NCBI RefSeq assembly: GCF_000011905.1
Contig: NC_002936.3
Location: 1,116,001-1,180,000, forward strand
From: Dehalococcoides mccartyi 195
GTDB taxonomy: Bacteria; Chloroflexota; Dehalococcoidia; Dehalococcoidales; Dehalococcoidaceae
DNA length: 64,000 nt
Direction: 5' to 3'
The first letter of the stretch is position 1, and every line of letters begins with the position of its first letter. The translations under genes and the position numbers were made by a program. Of this stretch, positions 33,800 through 42,376 are shown one piece after another. Under the pieces are notes generated by a model. That model was not told where the DNA came from. It saw nothing but the letters and a program-made list of their open reading frames with translations, and ran no database searches.

Positions 33800-35434
33800 A
33801 TGACACAGAACGGAAATATCAGCGGCGACCAGTTTAGAGATATGGTGGCTGCTGCTACAGACTGGCTTGAAAAAAGCTCCCAGGATATAGATGCTTTAAA
33901 CGTGTTCCCTGTCCCGGACGGGGATACCGGTACAAATATGTTACTGACCATGCGCTCGGCAGTAGACGAAACATTCAAATACAACGAACCTAATGTTTCA
34001 ACCGTAGCCTTAGCCATAGCCAAGGGTGCTTTGATGGGTGCCCGCGGCAACAGCGGCGTTATCCTCTCCCAGATATGGAGGGGTGTTTCCATTGCCCTTA
34101 AAGATAAAACTGACATTTGCGCCTCTGACTGGGCGGCAGCCATGAAACAGGCCTCTGAGACAGCCTATCAGGGGCTGAATAACCCGGTGGAAGGCACTAT
34201 CCTGACCGTACTCAGAGATGTAGCCACCACCAGCCAGCAAGAGCTGGAGAACGGTGTCCAGAGCGTAAGTGAACTGGTGGAAAAAGGCATGAATGCGGCC
34301 GGTGAATCCGTAGCCAATACCCCCAGCCTGCTGCCTGCCCTGCGTGAAGCCGGGGTAGTAGATGCCGGAGGACAGGGTTTTTATACCATACTGGAGGGGG
34401 CTCTCCATTTCCTGCGGGGCGAAATTGAGGACATGCAGTTCCGCAAATCACGGGTTATTACCGGAAACATACCCACCGGCAACCTTGCCGGACAATACGT
34501 GGTAGATGACGAAGAAGCCTTTGGCTACTGTACCGAGTTTTTGCTCAAAGGCGAAAATATGGATATTGACAAGATACGTGAGTGGCTGAAGAAAAAGGGC
34601 GTTTCGCTTATAGTAGTGGGTGACCCCACCACCGTAAGAGTGCATATACATACCCTCAAACCGGGCAGTGTTATGAACTACGTGTGTGACCTGGGTACTA
34701 TGCACAAGGTCAGCGTACGCAATATGGACGAACAGCACGAAGACTTTTTAGCCCTGCAAAAGGAACGCATGCCGGCAGTGGATACCGCTATTGTGGCCGT
34801 AGTTGCCGGTGACGGGCTGAAAGAGGTTTTTAAAAGTCTGGGCGCCCAGAGCATTATCTCCGGCGGGCAGACCATAAACCCGTCTACCAAAGACATTTTA
34901 CAGGCAGTGGAAGCCGCCCCTTCGGACAAGGTAATAATACTGCCTAACAATAAAAACATTATCCTGACAGCTATTCAGGTGGAAAACCTGACCAAGAAAA
35001 AGATAAAGGTTATACCCAGCATCACCATACCCCAGGGCGTAGCCGCCCTGCTGGCTTTTGACTATGAAGCAGACTTTGAAACCAACTTTAACCTGATGAA
35101 GGAAGCCAAAGAAAACGTTAAAACCATTGAGATAACCAGGGCAGTCCGCTCTACCAAGCTGAATGACCTCAATATAAAGAAAAAACAGGCTATTGGTTTG
35201 CTGGATGACGAACTGTGTGCGGTGGGTGATGAACCCAAAGCGGTGCTGGATGAAATAATATCCAAACTGGACCTTTCCAAATCAGAGGTTATCACCGTCT
35301 ATTACGGGGCGGATACGACCGAAGACGAGGCCAAAATACTGGAGACTGAGCTTATAGAAAAGTATCCGTCGCTTCAGGTTGAGATGGTGAATGGGGGACA
35401 GCCCCATTATAACTACACCGTTTCTATTGAATAG
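33800..35434 (+). CDS. fakA: DAK2-domain protein, fatty acid kinase FakA-like (YloV)
   Basis: A 544-residue protein of the DAK2/YloV family. The N-terminal ATP-binding DhaL-like domain has LNVFPVPDGDTGTNMLLTM and GARGNSGVILSQ, GGQGFYTILEG ends the DAK2 part, then a middle domain with conserved EFLLKGENMD and SLIVVGDPTTVRVHIHT, and a C-terminal DegV-like domain (IILPNNKNIILTA). In Firmicutes FakA phosphorylates a fatty acid presented by FakB, a DegV protein. Here four DegV genes follow directly on the same strand, which strongly supports that role. AAAGGTG ribosome site. Confidence 0.9.
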   Translation: MTQNGNISGDQFRDMVAAATDWLEKSSQDIDALNVFPVPDGDTGTNMLLTMRSAVDETFKYNEPNVSTVALAIAKGALMGARGNSGVILSQIWRGVSIALKDKTDICASDWAAAMKQASETAYQGLNNPVEGTILTVLRDVATTSQQELENGVQSVSELVEKGMNAAGESVANTPSLLPALREAGVVDAGGQGFYTILEGALHFLRGEIEDMQFRKSRVITGNIPTGNLAGQYVVDDEEAFGYCTEFLLKGENMDIDKIREWLKKKGVSLIVVGDPTTVRVHIHTLKPGSVMNYVCDLGTMHKVSVRNMDEQHEDFLALQKERMPAVDTAIVAVVAGDGLKEVFKSLGAQSIISGGQTINPSTKDILQAVEAAPSDKVIILPNNKNIILTAIQVENLTKKKIKVIPSITIPQGVAALLAFDYEADFETNFNLMKEAKENVKTIEITRAVRSTKLNDLNIKKKQAIGLLDDELCAVGDEPKAVLDEIISKLDLSKSEVITVYYGADTTEDEAKILETELIEKYPSLQVEMVNGGQPHYNYTVSIE

Positions 35435-35443
35435 AGGGAAAAT

Positions 35444-36283
35444 ATGGCAGTCAAAATAGTAACCGACAGCACTTCGGATATCAGCCAGAAGCTGGCCGCT
35501 GAACTGGGCATAACCGTAGTTCCGCTGACAGTTTCGTTTGACAATGAACACTTTAAAGACGGCCTAAGCATAACACCTGACCAGTTTTTCAGCCGCCTTA
35601 CTTCCCAGGATGTATTCCCCACTACCACCCAGCCTTCACCGGGAGTGTTTCTGGAAACATTTGAAAAGCTGTGTGAAGAAACAGATGAGATATTGGTTAT
35701 CACCCTTTCCTCAAAACTTTCCGGTACTTACTCGTCTGCTAAAAATGCCGCCGAGATGATACACGGCCGCTGCCAGGTGGAAGTGATAGACTCCGAAAGG
35801 GTTATCATGGGGACAGGGCTGTTGACTATTTATGCCGCCGAACTGGCTAAAACCGGGCTTGGCCTTAAGGAGCTCAGCCAGACTATCCGCCAAAAAATGG
35901 CGGACTGCCACCCTATTATGTATTTTGACACCCTGACTTACCTCCACAAAGGCGGGCGAATGGGTAAAGCCCAAAGTCTGGTGGGGTCGCTGCTTTCTAT
36001 CAAACCTATCTTGAAAATGGAAGACGGGATTATCTGCCCCCTTTCCAAAGTACGTTCCCGCAGGGCCGGCATGGAATACCTGTATAAATTTATTACCGCT
36101 TTCCCCAAGATAAAATATCTGGCGGTAGAGTACGCCACCAGCCCGGAAGACGCCGATGAGCTGGCAGCCAAGCTAATGGAGATATTACCCAAAGTAAAGA
36201 TATACCGGTCACAGATTGGGCCGGTGGTAGGCGCCTATACCGGAGCGAATGCGGTAGCTGTTACCGTTCTGGAAGATAAATAA
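35444..36283 (+). CDS. DegV/FakB-family fatty-acid-binding protein, copy 1
   Basis: A 279-residue DegV protein: VTDSTSDIS at the N-terminus, the TTTQPSPGVFLE loop, ITLSSKLSGTYSSAKNAAE, FDTLTYLHKGGRMGKAQSLVG and the closing QIGPVVGAYTGANAVAV. DegV/FakB proteins bind one fatty acid in a buried tunnel and present it to FakA. It follows fakA by 9 bp with an AGAGGG site, so they are one operon. Acyl-chain preference cannot be read from sequence. Confidence 0.92.
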   Translation: MAVKIVTDSTSDISQKLAAELGITVVPLTVSFDNEHFKDGLSITPDQFFSRLTSQDVFPTTTQPSPGVFLETFEKLCEETDEILVITLSSKLSGTYSSAKNAAEMIHGRCQVEVIDSERVIMGTGLLTIYAAELAKTGLGLKELSQTIRQKMADCHPIMYFDTLTYLHKGGRMGKAQSLVGSLLSIKPILKMEDGIICPLSKVRSRRAGMEYLYKFITAFPKIKYLAVEYATSPEDADELAAKLMEILPKVKIYRSQIGPVVGAYTGANAVAVTVLEDK

Positions 36284-36299
36284 TTTTAAGGAGCTGGAT

Positions 36300-37145
36300 A
36301 TGGCGGTAAAAATAATAACCGACAGCACTTCGGATATTCCGCCCGAAATGGCTACAAATATGGGGATTACAGTAATCCCCTTAACTGTCTCTTTCGGCAG
36401 TGAACACTTTCTGGATAATGTGACCCTGAAACCGGATGAATTTTACCGCCGCCTTTCCCAAAGCGGTATTTACCCCCAGACTACTCAGCCGTCACCGGCC
36501 GTATTTAAAGACAACTATGAAAAACTGATGCCGGAAGCCGAAGGCATACTGGTTATTACTATCTCATCCAAGCTCTCCGGCACTTACCAGTCTGCTTTGA
36601 GCGCCGTAAGTATGCTGGAAAACCCCACCTGCCCCGTAGAAGTAATAGATTCGCAGACAGTCAGCCTGGCACTGGGACTACTGGCGGTAAAAGCAAGTGA
36701 GCTGGCCAGAAGCGGAAAAACCCTGGCAGAGATAAAAGAAGCCATAACCCAAAGCCTGCCTGATGCCCAGCCGCTTATGTTTTTTGATACCCTGACCTAT
36801 TTGCAAAAGGGCGGACGCATAGGCCGCGCCCAGAGTATGCTGGGTTCGCTCCTTTCAGTAAAGCCCCTGCTGACTGTACGGGACGGGGTGGTAACCCCCT
36901 TGACCAGAGTGCGCTCACTTCAAGCCGGTATGGACCAGCTTTACAACTTTGCCGCCCAGCACAGCACCCTTGAATATGTAGGTATCGGTTATGCCACCTC
37001 TACTACCGATGCCCTGAAACTGAAGGAACGCCTCGCTCCCCTGTTTCCGCCTGAAAAGATATATATTACCCAGGTGGGGCCGGTAGTAGGCACATACACA
37101 GGGCCTAATACCCTGTGTTTAAACATCATCGGGAAAAGCCGGTAA
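36300..37145 (+). CDS. DegV/FakB-family fatty-acid-binding protein, copy 2
   Basis: A 281-residue paralogue of the preceding gene: ITDSTSDIPPEMA, TTQPSPAVFKDNYEKL, ITISSKLSGTYQSALSAV, FDTLTYLQKGGRIGRAQSML and QVGPVVGTYTGPNTLCL. All DegV signatures are intact, so it is a working copy. AAGGAG precedes the ATG. Similarity to copies 1 and 3 points to tandem duplication. Confidence 0.92.
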   Translation: MAVKIITDSTSDIPPEMATNMGITVIPLTVSFGSEHFLDNVTLKPDEFYRRLSQSGIYPQTTQPSPAVFKDNYEKLMPEAEGILVITISSKLSGTYQSALSAVSMLENPTCPVEVIDSQTVSLALGLLAVKASELARSGKTLAEIKEAITQSLPDAQPLMFFDTLTYLQKGGRIGRAQSMLGSLLSVKPLLTVRDGVVTPLTRVRSLQAGMDQLYNFAAQHSTLEYVGIGYATSTTDALKLKERLAPLFPPEKIYITQVGPVVGTYTGPNTLCLNIIGKSR

Positions 37146-37166
37146 CAGGATTTTGGAGGCTTTAAT

Positions 37167-38012
37167 TTGAATGTCCAGATTGTGATTGACAGTACTTCGG
37201 ATATAACCCCCCAGATGGCCAAAGTCATGGGCAATGTGCATATAATGCCGCTCACTGTATCCTTCGGGAACGAACACTTTCAGGATGGCATAGATATAAC
37301 CCCGGAAACATTTTATACCCGTCTGGTTCATGACAGTAACGTTCCCACTACTACCCAGCCCCTGCCCGGATATGTGATGGAACTGGTAAGCCGTCTTTCA
37401 AAAGAAACCGACCAGATACTTATTCTGACTCTGTCCCAGAAACTCAGCGGCACTTATCAGTCTGCACTTTACACTAAAAAAACGCTGGAAAGCCCTGGCT
37501 GCCGCATAGAGGTGCTGGATACCCAGCTGACTACCCTCGGGCACGGGCTCAGGGCAGTCCGGGCATCGGATATGGCCAAAGAAGGGGCTAATCTGGACCA
37601 GATACTGGAAGAACTCAGAAAACCCCATAACTATCTGGCGGGGGTTATGTATTTTGACACCCTGAAATACCTGGCCAGAGGCGGGCGGATTGGCAAAGCC
37701 CAGAGCCTGCTGGGGGCTATGCTTTCATTCAAGCCCATTATTACCGTTCAGGACGGAGAGGTCAGCCCGGTAACCAGAGTGCGTTCCCATCAGGCGGGTA
37801 TGGATTACCTTTACAACTATGCCGCCAGCCGCAAGAATATCCACTATCTGGGGGTTGAACACGCCAACACACCCGAAGTAGCCGAAAGTCTGATAGACCG
37901 TTTGGGTAATATCTTCCCCAAAGAAAAGATAATCCGTTCACGGATAGGCCCAGTCATCGGCACATCTATCGGCCCTAATGCTGTCTGCGTGGTAGCCTGG
38001 GCAGATGCCTAG
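37167..38012 (+). CDS. DegV/FakB-family fatty-acid-binding protein, copy 3
   Basis: A 281-residue paralogue starting at TTG 37167 with TTTTGGAGG upstream. IDSTSDITPQMA, TTTQPLPGYVMEL (Leu replaces the usual Ser after Gln-Pro), LTLSQKLSGTYQSAL, FDTLKYLARGGRIGKAQSLL and RIGPVIGTSIGPNAVCV. The Ser-to-Leu change in the lipid-carboxylate loop may alter ligand binding; in FakB that loop helps hold the fatty acid head group. Confidence 0.9.
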   Translation: MNVQIVIDSTSDITPQMAKVMGNVHIMPLTVSFGNEHFQDGIDITPETFYTRLVHDSNVPTTTQPLPGYVMELVSRLSKETDQILILTLSQKLSGTYQSALYTKKTLESPGCRIEVLDTQLTTLGHGLRAVRASDMAKEGANLDQILEELRKPHNYLAGVMYFDTLKYLARGGRIGKAQSLLGAMLSFKPIITVQDGEVSPVTRVRSHQAGMDYLYNYAASRKNIHYLGVEHANTPEVAESLIDRLGNIFPKEKIIRSRIGPVIGTSIGPNAVCVVAWADA

Positions 38013-38041
38013 ATAAAAATCTGATTTAAAGGTATGAATAA

Positions 38042-38977
38042 TTGAGCGTAAAAATAGTCACTGACAGCACCGTGGATTTACTCCCGGAAACTATAAAAGA
38101 ACTGGGCATAACGGTAGTGCCGGTATATGTAATGTCCGGCAACAAGACCTACAGGGACGGGCTGGATATCAGCCAAACCGAAATCTACAACCGTATGCTT
38201 GAGGGCGAACAGTTCACCACCTCCCAGCCTACCCCGGCTGATTTTGCCAATGCATATAAAACACTTTCAAAGGAAACTGACCAGATAGTCTCCCTGATTA
38301 TGGGTGCCAAACTATCAGGCACTTATAATTCGGCGTTGCAGGGGCGTGAACTGGCACAAAGCAGCAGCAATATAGAGCTGATAGATACCAAGGCTACTTC
38401 CGGGGCTTTGGGTTTGCTGGCTACCCAGGCGGCTGAAATGGCAAAAATGGGTGAAAGCGCCGGGAATATAGTAAACAGCATCAAGAGCTATATCCCCCAG
38501 GTACATATCTGGGCTTTGCTGGATACCATAAAATATGTGCTGAAGAGCGGGCGTCTCAGCAGCGCCTCCAACCTTATCAGCGGGGTTTTGAGTATCCGCC
38601 CCATGCTTACCCTTAGAGACGGCTCTCTCTGGCCGGCCAGTATCCACCGCACCCGCAATAAAGGTATTGAAAAACTGACCGAACTGGTAAAAAATAACCG
38701 CAATCTGGAAGCAGTCCAGATTGTCCAAAGCGTAGATTTGGCAGAAGCCCATGGTATAAAGGAAAAGCTGGCTGATTTTATTGACCAGAGCAAAATCCAT
38801 ATCTCACAGCTTGGGCCTGCTTTGGGTGTCCACGGCGGCCCCGGCACTTTGGTAGTGGCTATCAGGGAAAAGCTGAGCGGTATAGGCACAGCGTCTCCAG
38901 ACGAAACGGAAGACAAGAAATCATTTAAGCTGCCCTCTATCCACCTGCCCAAGCTGGGCTTTTCCAGCCTGCACTAG
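38042..38977 (+). CDS. DegV/FakB-family fatty-acid-binding protein, divergent copy 4
   Basis: A 311-residue, more divergent paralogue starting at TTG 38042. VTDSTVDLLPETI, FTTSQPTPADFANAY, LIMGAKLSGTYNSAL, LDTIKYVLKSGRLSSASNLI, and QLGPALGVHGGPGTLVVA. It has a C-terminal extension of about 30 residues with charged and Ser/Leu-rich sequence (DETEDKKSFKLPSIHLPKLG) that the other copies lack. It ends at a strong terminator closing the fakA-degV operon. Confidence 0.9.
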   Translation: MSVKIVTDSTVDLLPETIKELGITVVPVYVMSGNKTYRDGLDISQTEIYNRMLEGEQFTTSQPTPADFANAYKTLSKETDQIVSLIMGAKLSGTYNSALQGRELAQSSSNIELIDTKATSGALGLLATQAAEMAKMGESAGNIVNSIKSYIPQVHIWALLDTIKYVLKSGRLSSASNLISGVLSIRPMLTLRDGSLWPASIHRTRNKGIEKLTELVKNNRNLEAVQIVQSVDLAEAHGIKEKLADFIDQSKIHISQLGPALGVHGGPGTLVVAIREKLSGIGTASPDETEDKKSFKLPSIHLPKLGFSSLH

Positions 38978-39001
38978 TTTTTAAAAACATATTAGGCTTG
39001 A

Positions 39002-39028
39002 AGCCCTCCTTAAAAGGAGGGCTTTTTT
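39002..39028 (+). terminator. Terminator closing the fakA-degV operon
   Basis: AGCCCTCCTT (39002-39011) pairs with AAGGAGGGCT (39014-39023), followed by a run of T. It also shows that the recG reading frame open from 38998 does not mark the recG start. Confidence 0.9.
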
Positions 39029-39099
39029 ATGCAGGGATAGTGTGGACAAGTGAGGGTATATGGTCTATCATTTTTAAAAACCAAAGGCGGAGTATAAAT

Positions 39100-41553
39100 T
39101 TGGGAGCAGATACCGGCGCCTTTAAAAAAATACTTCAGCTGGAAGTGCAAAAAGGCTTTGCTGATAACGCCGTTATGGGCGGGCTAGACCACTTCCTGTC
39201 CCGCTGGGCAAAAGAAGCCGCAACGGGTATAAATAACCCTGATGACCTGCTTATTTTTCACAAACTGAAACTCTCTGACCCGGGTTATGCCCGAATGACA
39301 GAAGATAAACGCCGTAAGTGGGTAACCGAGGTGCTGGCATTTCTGCCCAAACTGGAAAACCAGCCTGCCGGCATACCTGCACCCCGCAAAACAGTCAAGG
39401 CAAAGCCCGCCGCTAAAACTGCCAGACCGAAAACAGACGGCTGCCCACCAGCCCTTGACGGGGATATTTACTTAGTAAAAGGCATAAGTGCCGCTACCGC
39501 CCCCAAATTTCACAAAATGGGCATCAACACAGTACGGGACCTGCTTTATTATTTCCCAAACCGCCATCTGGATTACAGCCGCCTGAAAAAAATATCCCAG
39601 CTGGAAGCAGGGTCTGAACAGACCATAATTGCCAATGTCTGGCAGTCCAAGGTGAACTATATGGGAGGACGCCGCTCAACCGAGGCGGTACTGGGGGACG
39701 ATACCGGCAATATGCGGGCGGTCTGGTTTAACAACCCCTATATGGTGCGTAACCTGAAACCAAATGCCAGAGTAGTCCTTTCGGGGCGGGTTTCCATATT
39801 TAATGGCAGGCCTGTATTTGAATCCCCCGAATGGGAGGAACTGCCTGACGAAGCTGACCTTATTCATACCGGGCGTTTAGTGCCGGTTTACCCCCTGACC
39901 GCCGGTCTCCACCAGCGAAGCCTGCGCCGCCTGATGAAAAACTTTATAGATATTTCCACCCCCGGTATTTCAGATTTTCTGCCGGAAGATACCCTTAAAA
40001 GAACCCGCCTGCTGCCGCTTGCCGAAGCTATCCGGCAGGCACATTTTCCTGATACCGAAGAATTGAAAGACGCCGCCCGCAACAGGCTGGCATTTGATGA
40101 GCTGTTTATCCTCCAGCTGGGAGTGCTGGCTAAGAAAAAACGCTGGCAAGAACAAACCGGACGGGCTTTAAAGATAAACCTGCCCGCTATAGACCATTTT
40201 ATTTCACAGTTGCCCTTTAAACTGACTGATGCCCAGACCAAATGTCTGGCTGATATAAAAGCCGATATTTCTAAGAGTGTACCCATGTCCCGCCTGCTTC
40301 AAGGGGAAGTGGGCTCGGGAAAGACCATAGTCGCCGTTATTTCCCTGTTTACTGCCGCTGCCAACGGGCTTCAGGGAGCATTTATGGCACCTACCGAGAT
40401 ACTGGCTGAACAGCATTTTAAAAGTGTCACCCGCCTGTTTGCCTCTATTGCCAAAGTGAGCACCCTTCTGGACGGGGTGTATACCTTTGAAGGGTTGCTA
40501 GACCGCCCGCTCAGGGTAGCTTTGATGATAAGCGATATGAAATCCAGCCAGAAAGATATCCTGAAGGAAAAGATTAAAAAAGGCGAGATTGATATAGCCA
40601 TTGGCACCCATGCCCTTATCCAGAAGGAAATCCGCTTCAAGTCCCTGGGGCTGGCTGTTATAGACGAGCAGCACCGCTTCGGGGTGGAACAACGCTCTGC
40701 CCTTAGGAGCAAGGGGCTGAACCCCCACATACTTATCATGACCGCCACCCCCATACCCCGCACTTTGGCTTTAACCCTATACGGAGAGCTTGACCTTTCA
40801 GTTATAGATGAGCTGCCGCCCGGACGCCAGAGCATAAAAACCCGCTGGCTGAAACCCGAACAGCGTAACAGCGCTTATAACTTTATACGCAAACAGATTG
40901 AGGCAGGACGGCAGGCATTTATAATCTGCCCTTTGGTAGAAGAATCTGAGGCTATACAGGCCAAAGCCGCCACCGCCGAATATGAAACCCTGTCTTCAGA
41001 GGTGTTTCCGGAATCCAAAGTAGCTTTGCTGCACGGGCGGATGAATGCCGCTGAAAAAGAAAGTATCATGAAGCACTTTAACGAAGGCAAAATGGACATA
41101 CTGGTTTCCACCCCGGTTGTAGAGGTGGGTATAGACATACCCAACGCCACCGTAATGCTGGTGGAAAGCGCCGACCGTTTCGGCCTTTCCCAGCTGCACC
41201 AGTTCCGGGGGCGGGTGGGCAGAGGAACAGAACAGAGCTACTGCATGTTTCTGGCCGAAAATCCGTCTCTGCTGGGGCAGGAACGCCTGTCTATCATAGA
41301 AAGCACCCAGGACGGCTTTAAGCTGGCGGAGGAAGACCTGCGGCTGCGGGGGCCGGGTGAATTTTTCGGCACCCGCCAGAGCGGCCTGCCTGACCTGCGC
41401 ATGGCCAGCATATCTGACGTGGGTTTGCTGGAACAGGCACGCAGGGAAGCTACCCGTTTGTTTGAGTCTGACCCTGAACTAAACCTGCCTGAAAACAAGG
41501 CTTTGGAAGAGGAAATAAGGCGGGTATGGCCCAAAAAGAGCGAGTGGAGCTAG
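39100..41553 (+). CDS. recG: ATP-dependent DNA helicase RecG
   Basis: Remodels stalled replication forks and Holliday junctions. Start is taken at TTG 39100 with AAAGGCGGAG 7 bases upstream, giving 817 residues; the frame is open further up, through the preceding terminator. An N-terminal extension of about 110 residues precedes the usual wedge/OB domain (VNYMGGRRSTEAVLGDDTGN). Helicase motifs: Walker A GEVGSGKT, APTEILAEQH, DEQHRFGVEQR, MTATPIPRTL, STPVVEVGIDIPNA, QFRGRVGRG. It has more N-terminal sequence than E. coli RecG (693 residues), as in many Chloroflexota (from memory). Confidence 0.96.
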   Translation: MGADTGAFKKILQLEVQKGFADNAVMGGLDHFLSRWAKEAATGINNPDDLLIFHKLKLSDPGYARMTEDKRRKWVTEVLAFLPKLENQPAGIPAPRKTVKAKPAAKTARPKTDGCPPALDGDIYLVKGISAATAPKFHKMGINTVRDLLYYFPNRHLDYSRLKKISQLEAGSEQTIIANVWQSKVNYMGGRRSTEAVLGDDTGNMRAVWFNNPYMVRNLKPNARVVLSGRVSIFNGRPVFESPEWEELPDEADLIHTGRLVPVYPLTAGLHQRSLRRLMKNFIDISTPGISDFLPEDTLKRTRLLPLAEAIRQAHFPDTEELKDAARNRLAFDELFILQLGVLAKKKRWQEQTGRALKINLPAIDHFISQLPFKLTDAQTKCLADIKADISKSVPMSRLLQGEVGSGKTIVAVISLFTAAANGLQGAFMAPTEILAEQHFKSVTRLFASIAKVSTLLDGVYTFEGLLDRPLRVALMISDMKSSQKDILKEKIKKGEIDIAIGTHALIQKEIRFKSLGLAVIDEQHRFGVEQRSALRSKGLNPHILIMTATPIPRTLALTLYGELDLSVIDELPPGRQSIKTRWLKPEQRNSAYNFIRKQIEAGRQAFIICPLVEESEAIQAKAATAEYETLSSEVFPESKVALLHGRMNAAEKESIMKHFNEGKMDILVSTPVVEVGIDIPNATVMLVESADRFGLSQLHQFRGRVGRGTEQSYCMFLAENPSLLGQERLSIIESTQDGFKLAEEDLRLRGPGEFFGTRQSGLPDLRMASISDVGLLEQARREATRLFESDPELNLPENKALEEEIRRVWPKKSEWS

Positions 41554-41560
41554 CTGCAAA

Positions 41561-42259
41561 ATGACAGATGAGATTAAACCGGGACAGGTAATATCCTATC
41601 TTGATATGTGCCAAGCAGAGTCAGTCAATCTACAAAAAGGGATGAATTTCAAACTACGAAATGGTCACAATATTATACTTATGAGTGTGCGTAATGGAGC
41701 ACCTTACGCTGACAGATTTGAGAACGATGGAACTATACTTATATACGAAGGACATGACGTAAACAAAACACCAGAACTCGTTAACCCAAAAAACATTGAT
41801 CAGCCAATGTACACCCCAGGACATAAACTTACTGCTAACGGCCTTTTCTATGAAGCCGCTCAAAAAGCCAAGCAAACCAAGATATTTCCTAAAGTTCGTG
41901 TTTATGAAAAGATAAAACCCGGCATATGGGTTTATAATGGTGTTTTCAACCTAATTGATGCTTGGCAAGAGCCCTCTGATAATCGTAAAGTCTTTAAGTT
42001 CAAACTAGAGCTAACTTCAGAGATTACTAATGAAATAGCAACGCCTACTTTAGATGCTGATATAAGGGCTATACCTTCAGATATAAAACGAATTGTTTGG
42101 GCTAGAGACCAAGGTAAATGCGTAAAGTGCGGCAACAATTCAAACCTTCATTTTGACCATGTTATCCCCTATTCCAAAGGTGGGTCATCGTTAATAGCTG
42201 AAAATATTCAACTACTATGTGCCAGTTGTAACCTCAGCAAGCATGCTAGCATCGAGTAA
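41561..42259 (+). CDS. SRA-like domain / HNH endonuclease, probable modification-dependent nuclease
   Basis: A 232-residue protein of two parts. Residues about 25-150 resemble the SRA/YDG-type base-flipping domain of SRA-HNH enzymes: YADRFENDGTILIYEGHD, a DQPMYTPGHKLTANGLFYEA stretch, and VRVYEKIKPGIWVYNGVFNL. Residues about 180-232 are an HNH nuclease with zinc cysteines: CVKCGNNSNLHFDHVIPYSKG, then NIQLLCASCNLSK. Such proteins cut DNA carrying modified cytosine (type IV restriction). No methyltransferase is linked. It starts 8 bp after recG and is clearly richer in A/T than its neighbours, suggesting horizontal gain. Modification dependence is inference. Confidence 0.82.
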   Translation: MTDEIKPGQVISYLDMCQAESVNLQKGMNFKLRNGHNIILMSVRNGAPYADRFENDGTILIYEGHDVNKTPELVNPKNIDQPMYTPGHKLTANGLFYEAAQKAKQTKIFPKVRVYEKIKPGIWVYNGVFNLIDAWQEPSDNRKVFKFKLELTSEITNEIATPTLDADIRAIPSDIKRIVWARDQGKCVKCGNNSNLHFDHVIPYSKGGSSLIAENIQLLCASCNLSKHASIE

Positions 42260-42376
42260 TCTACCAACTATTTGCTTAAATCATAAAAAACCCCTCCAGA
42301 CATTATCATCTTCCCATTATGTGATATAATCTATTTTCCAGTTTAAACCGCAATAATAAATACTCGGAGTTTAGTC

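Noticed and set aside
38998-39099. Upstream extension of the recG frame
   Set aside because: It would start inside the terminator of the preceding operon; TTG 39100 has a proper ribosome site.
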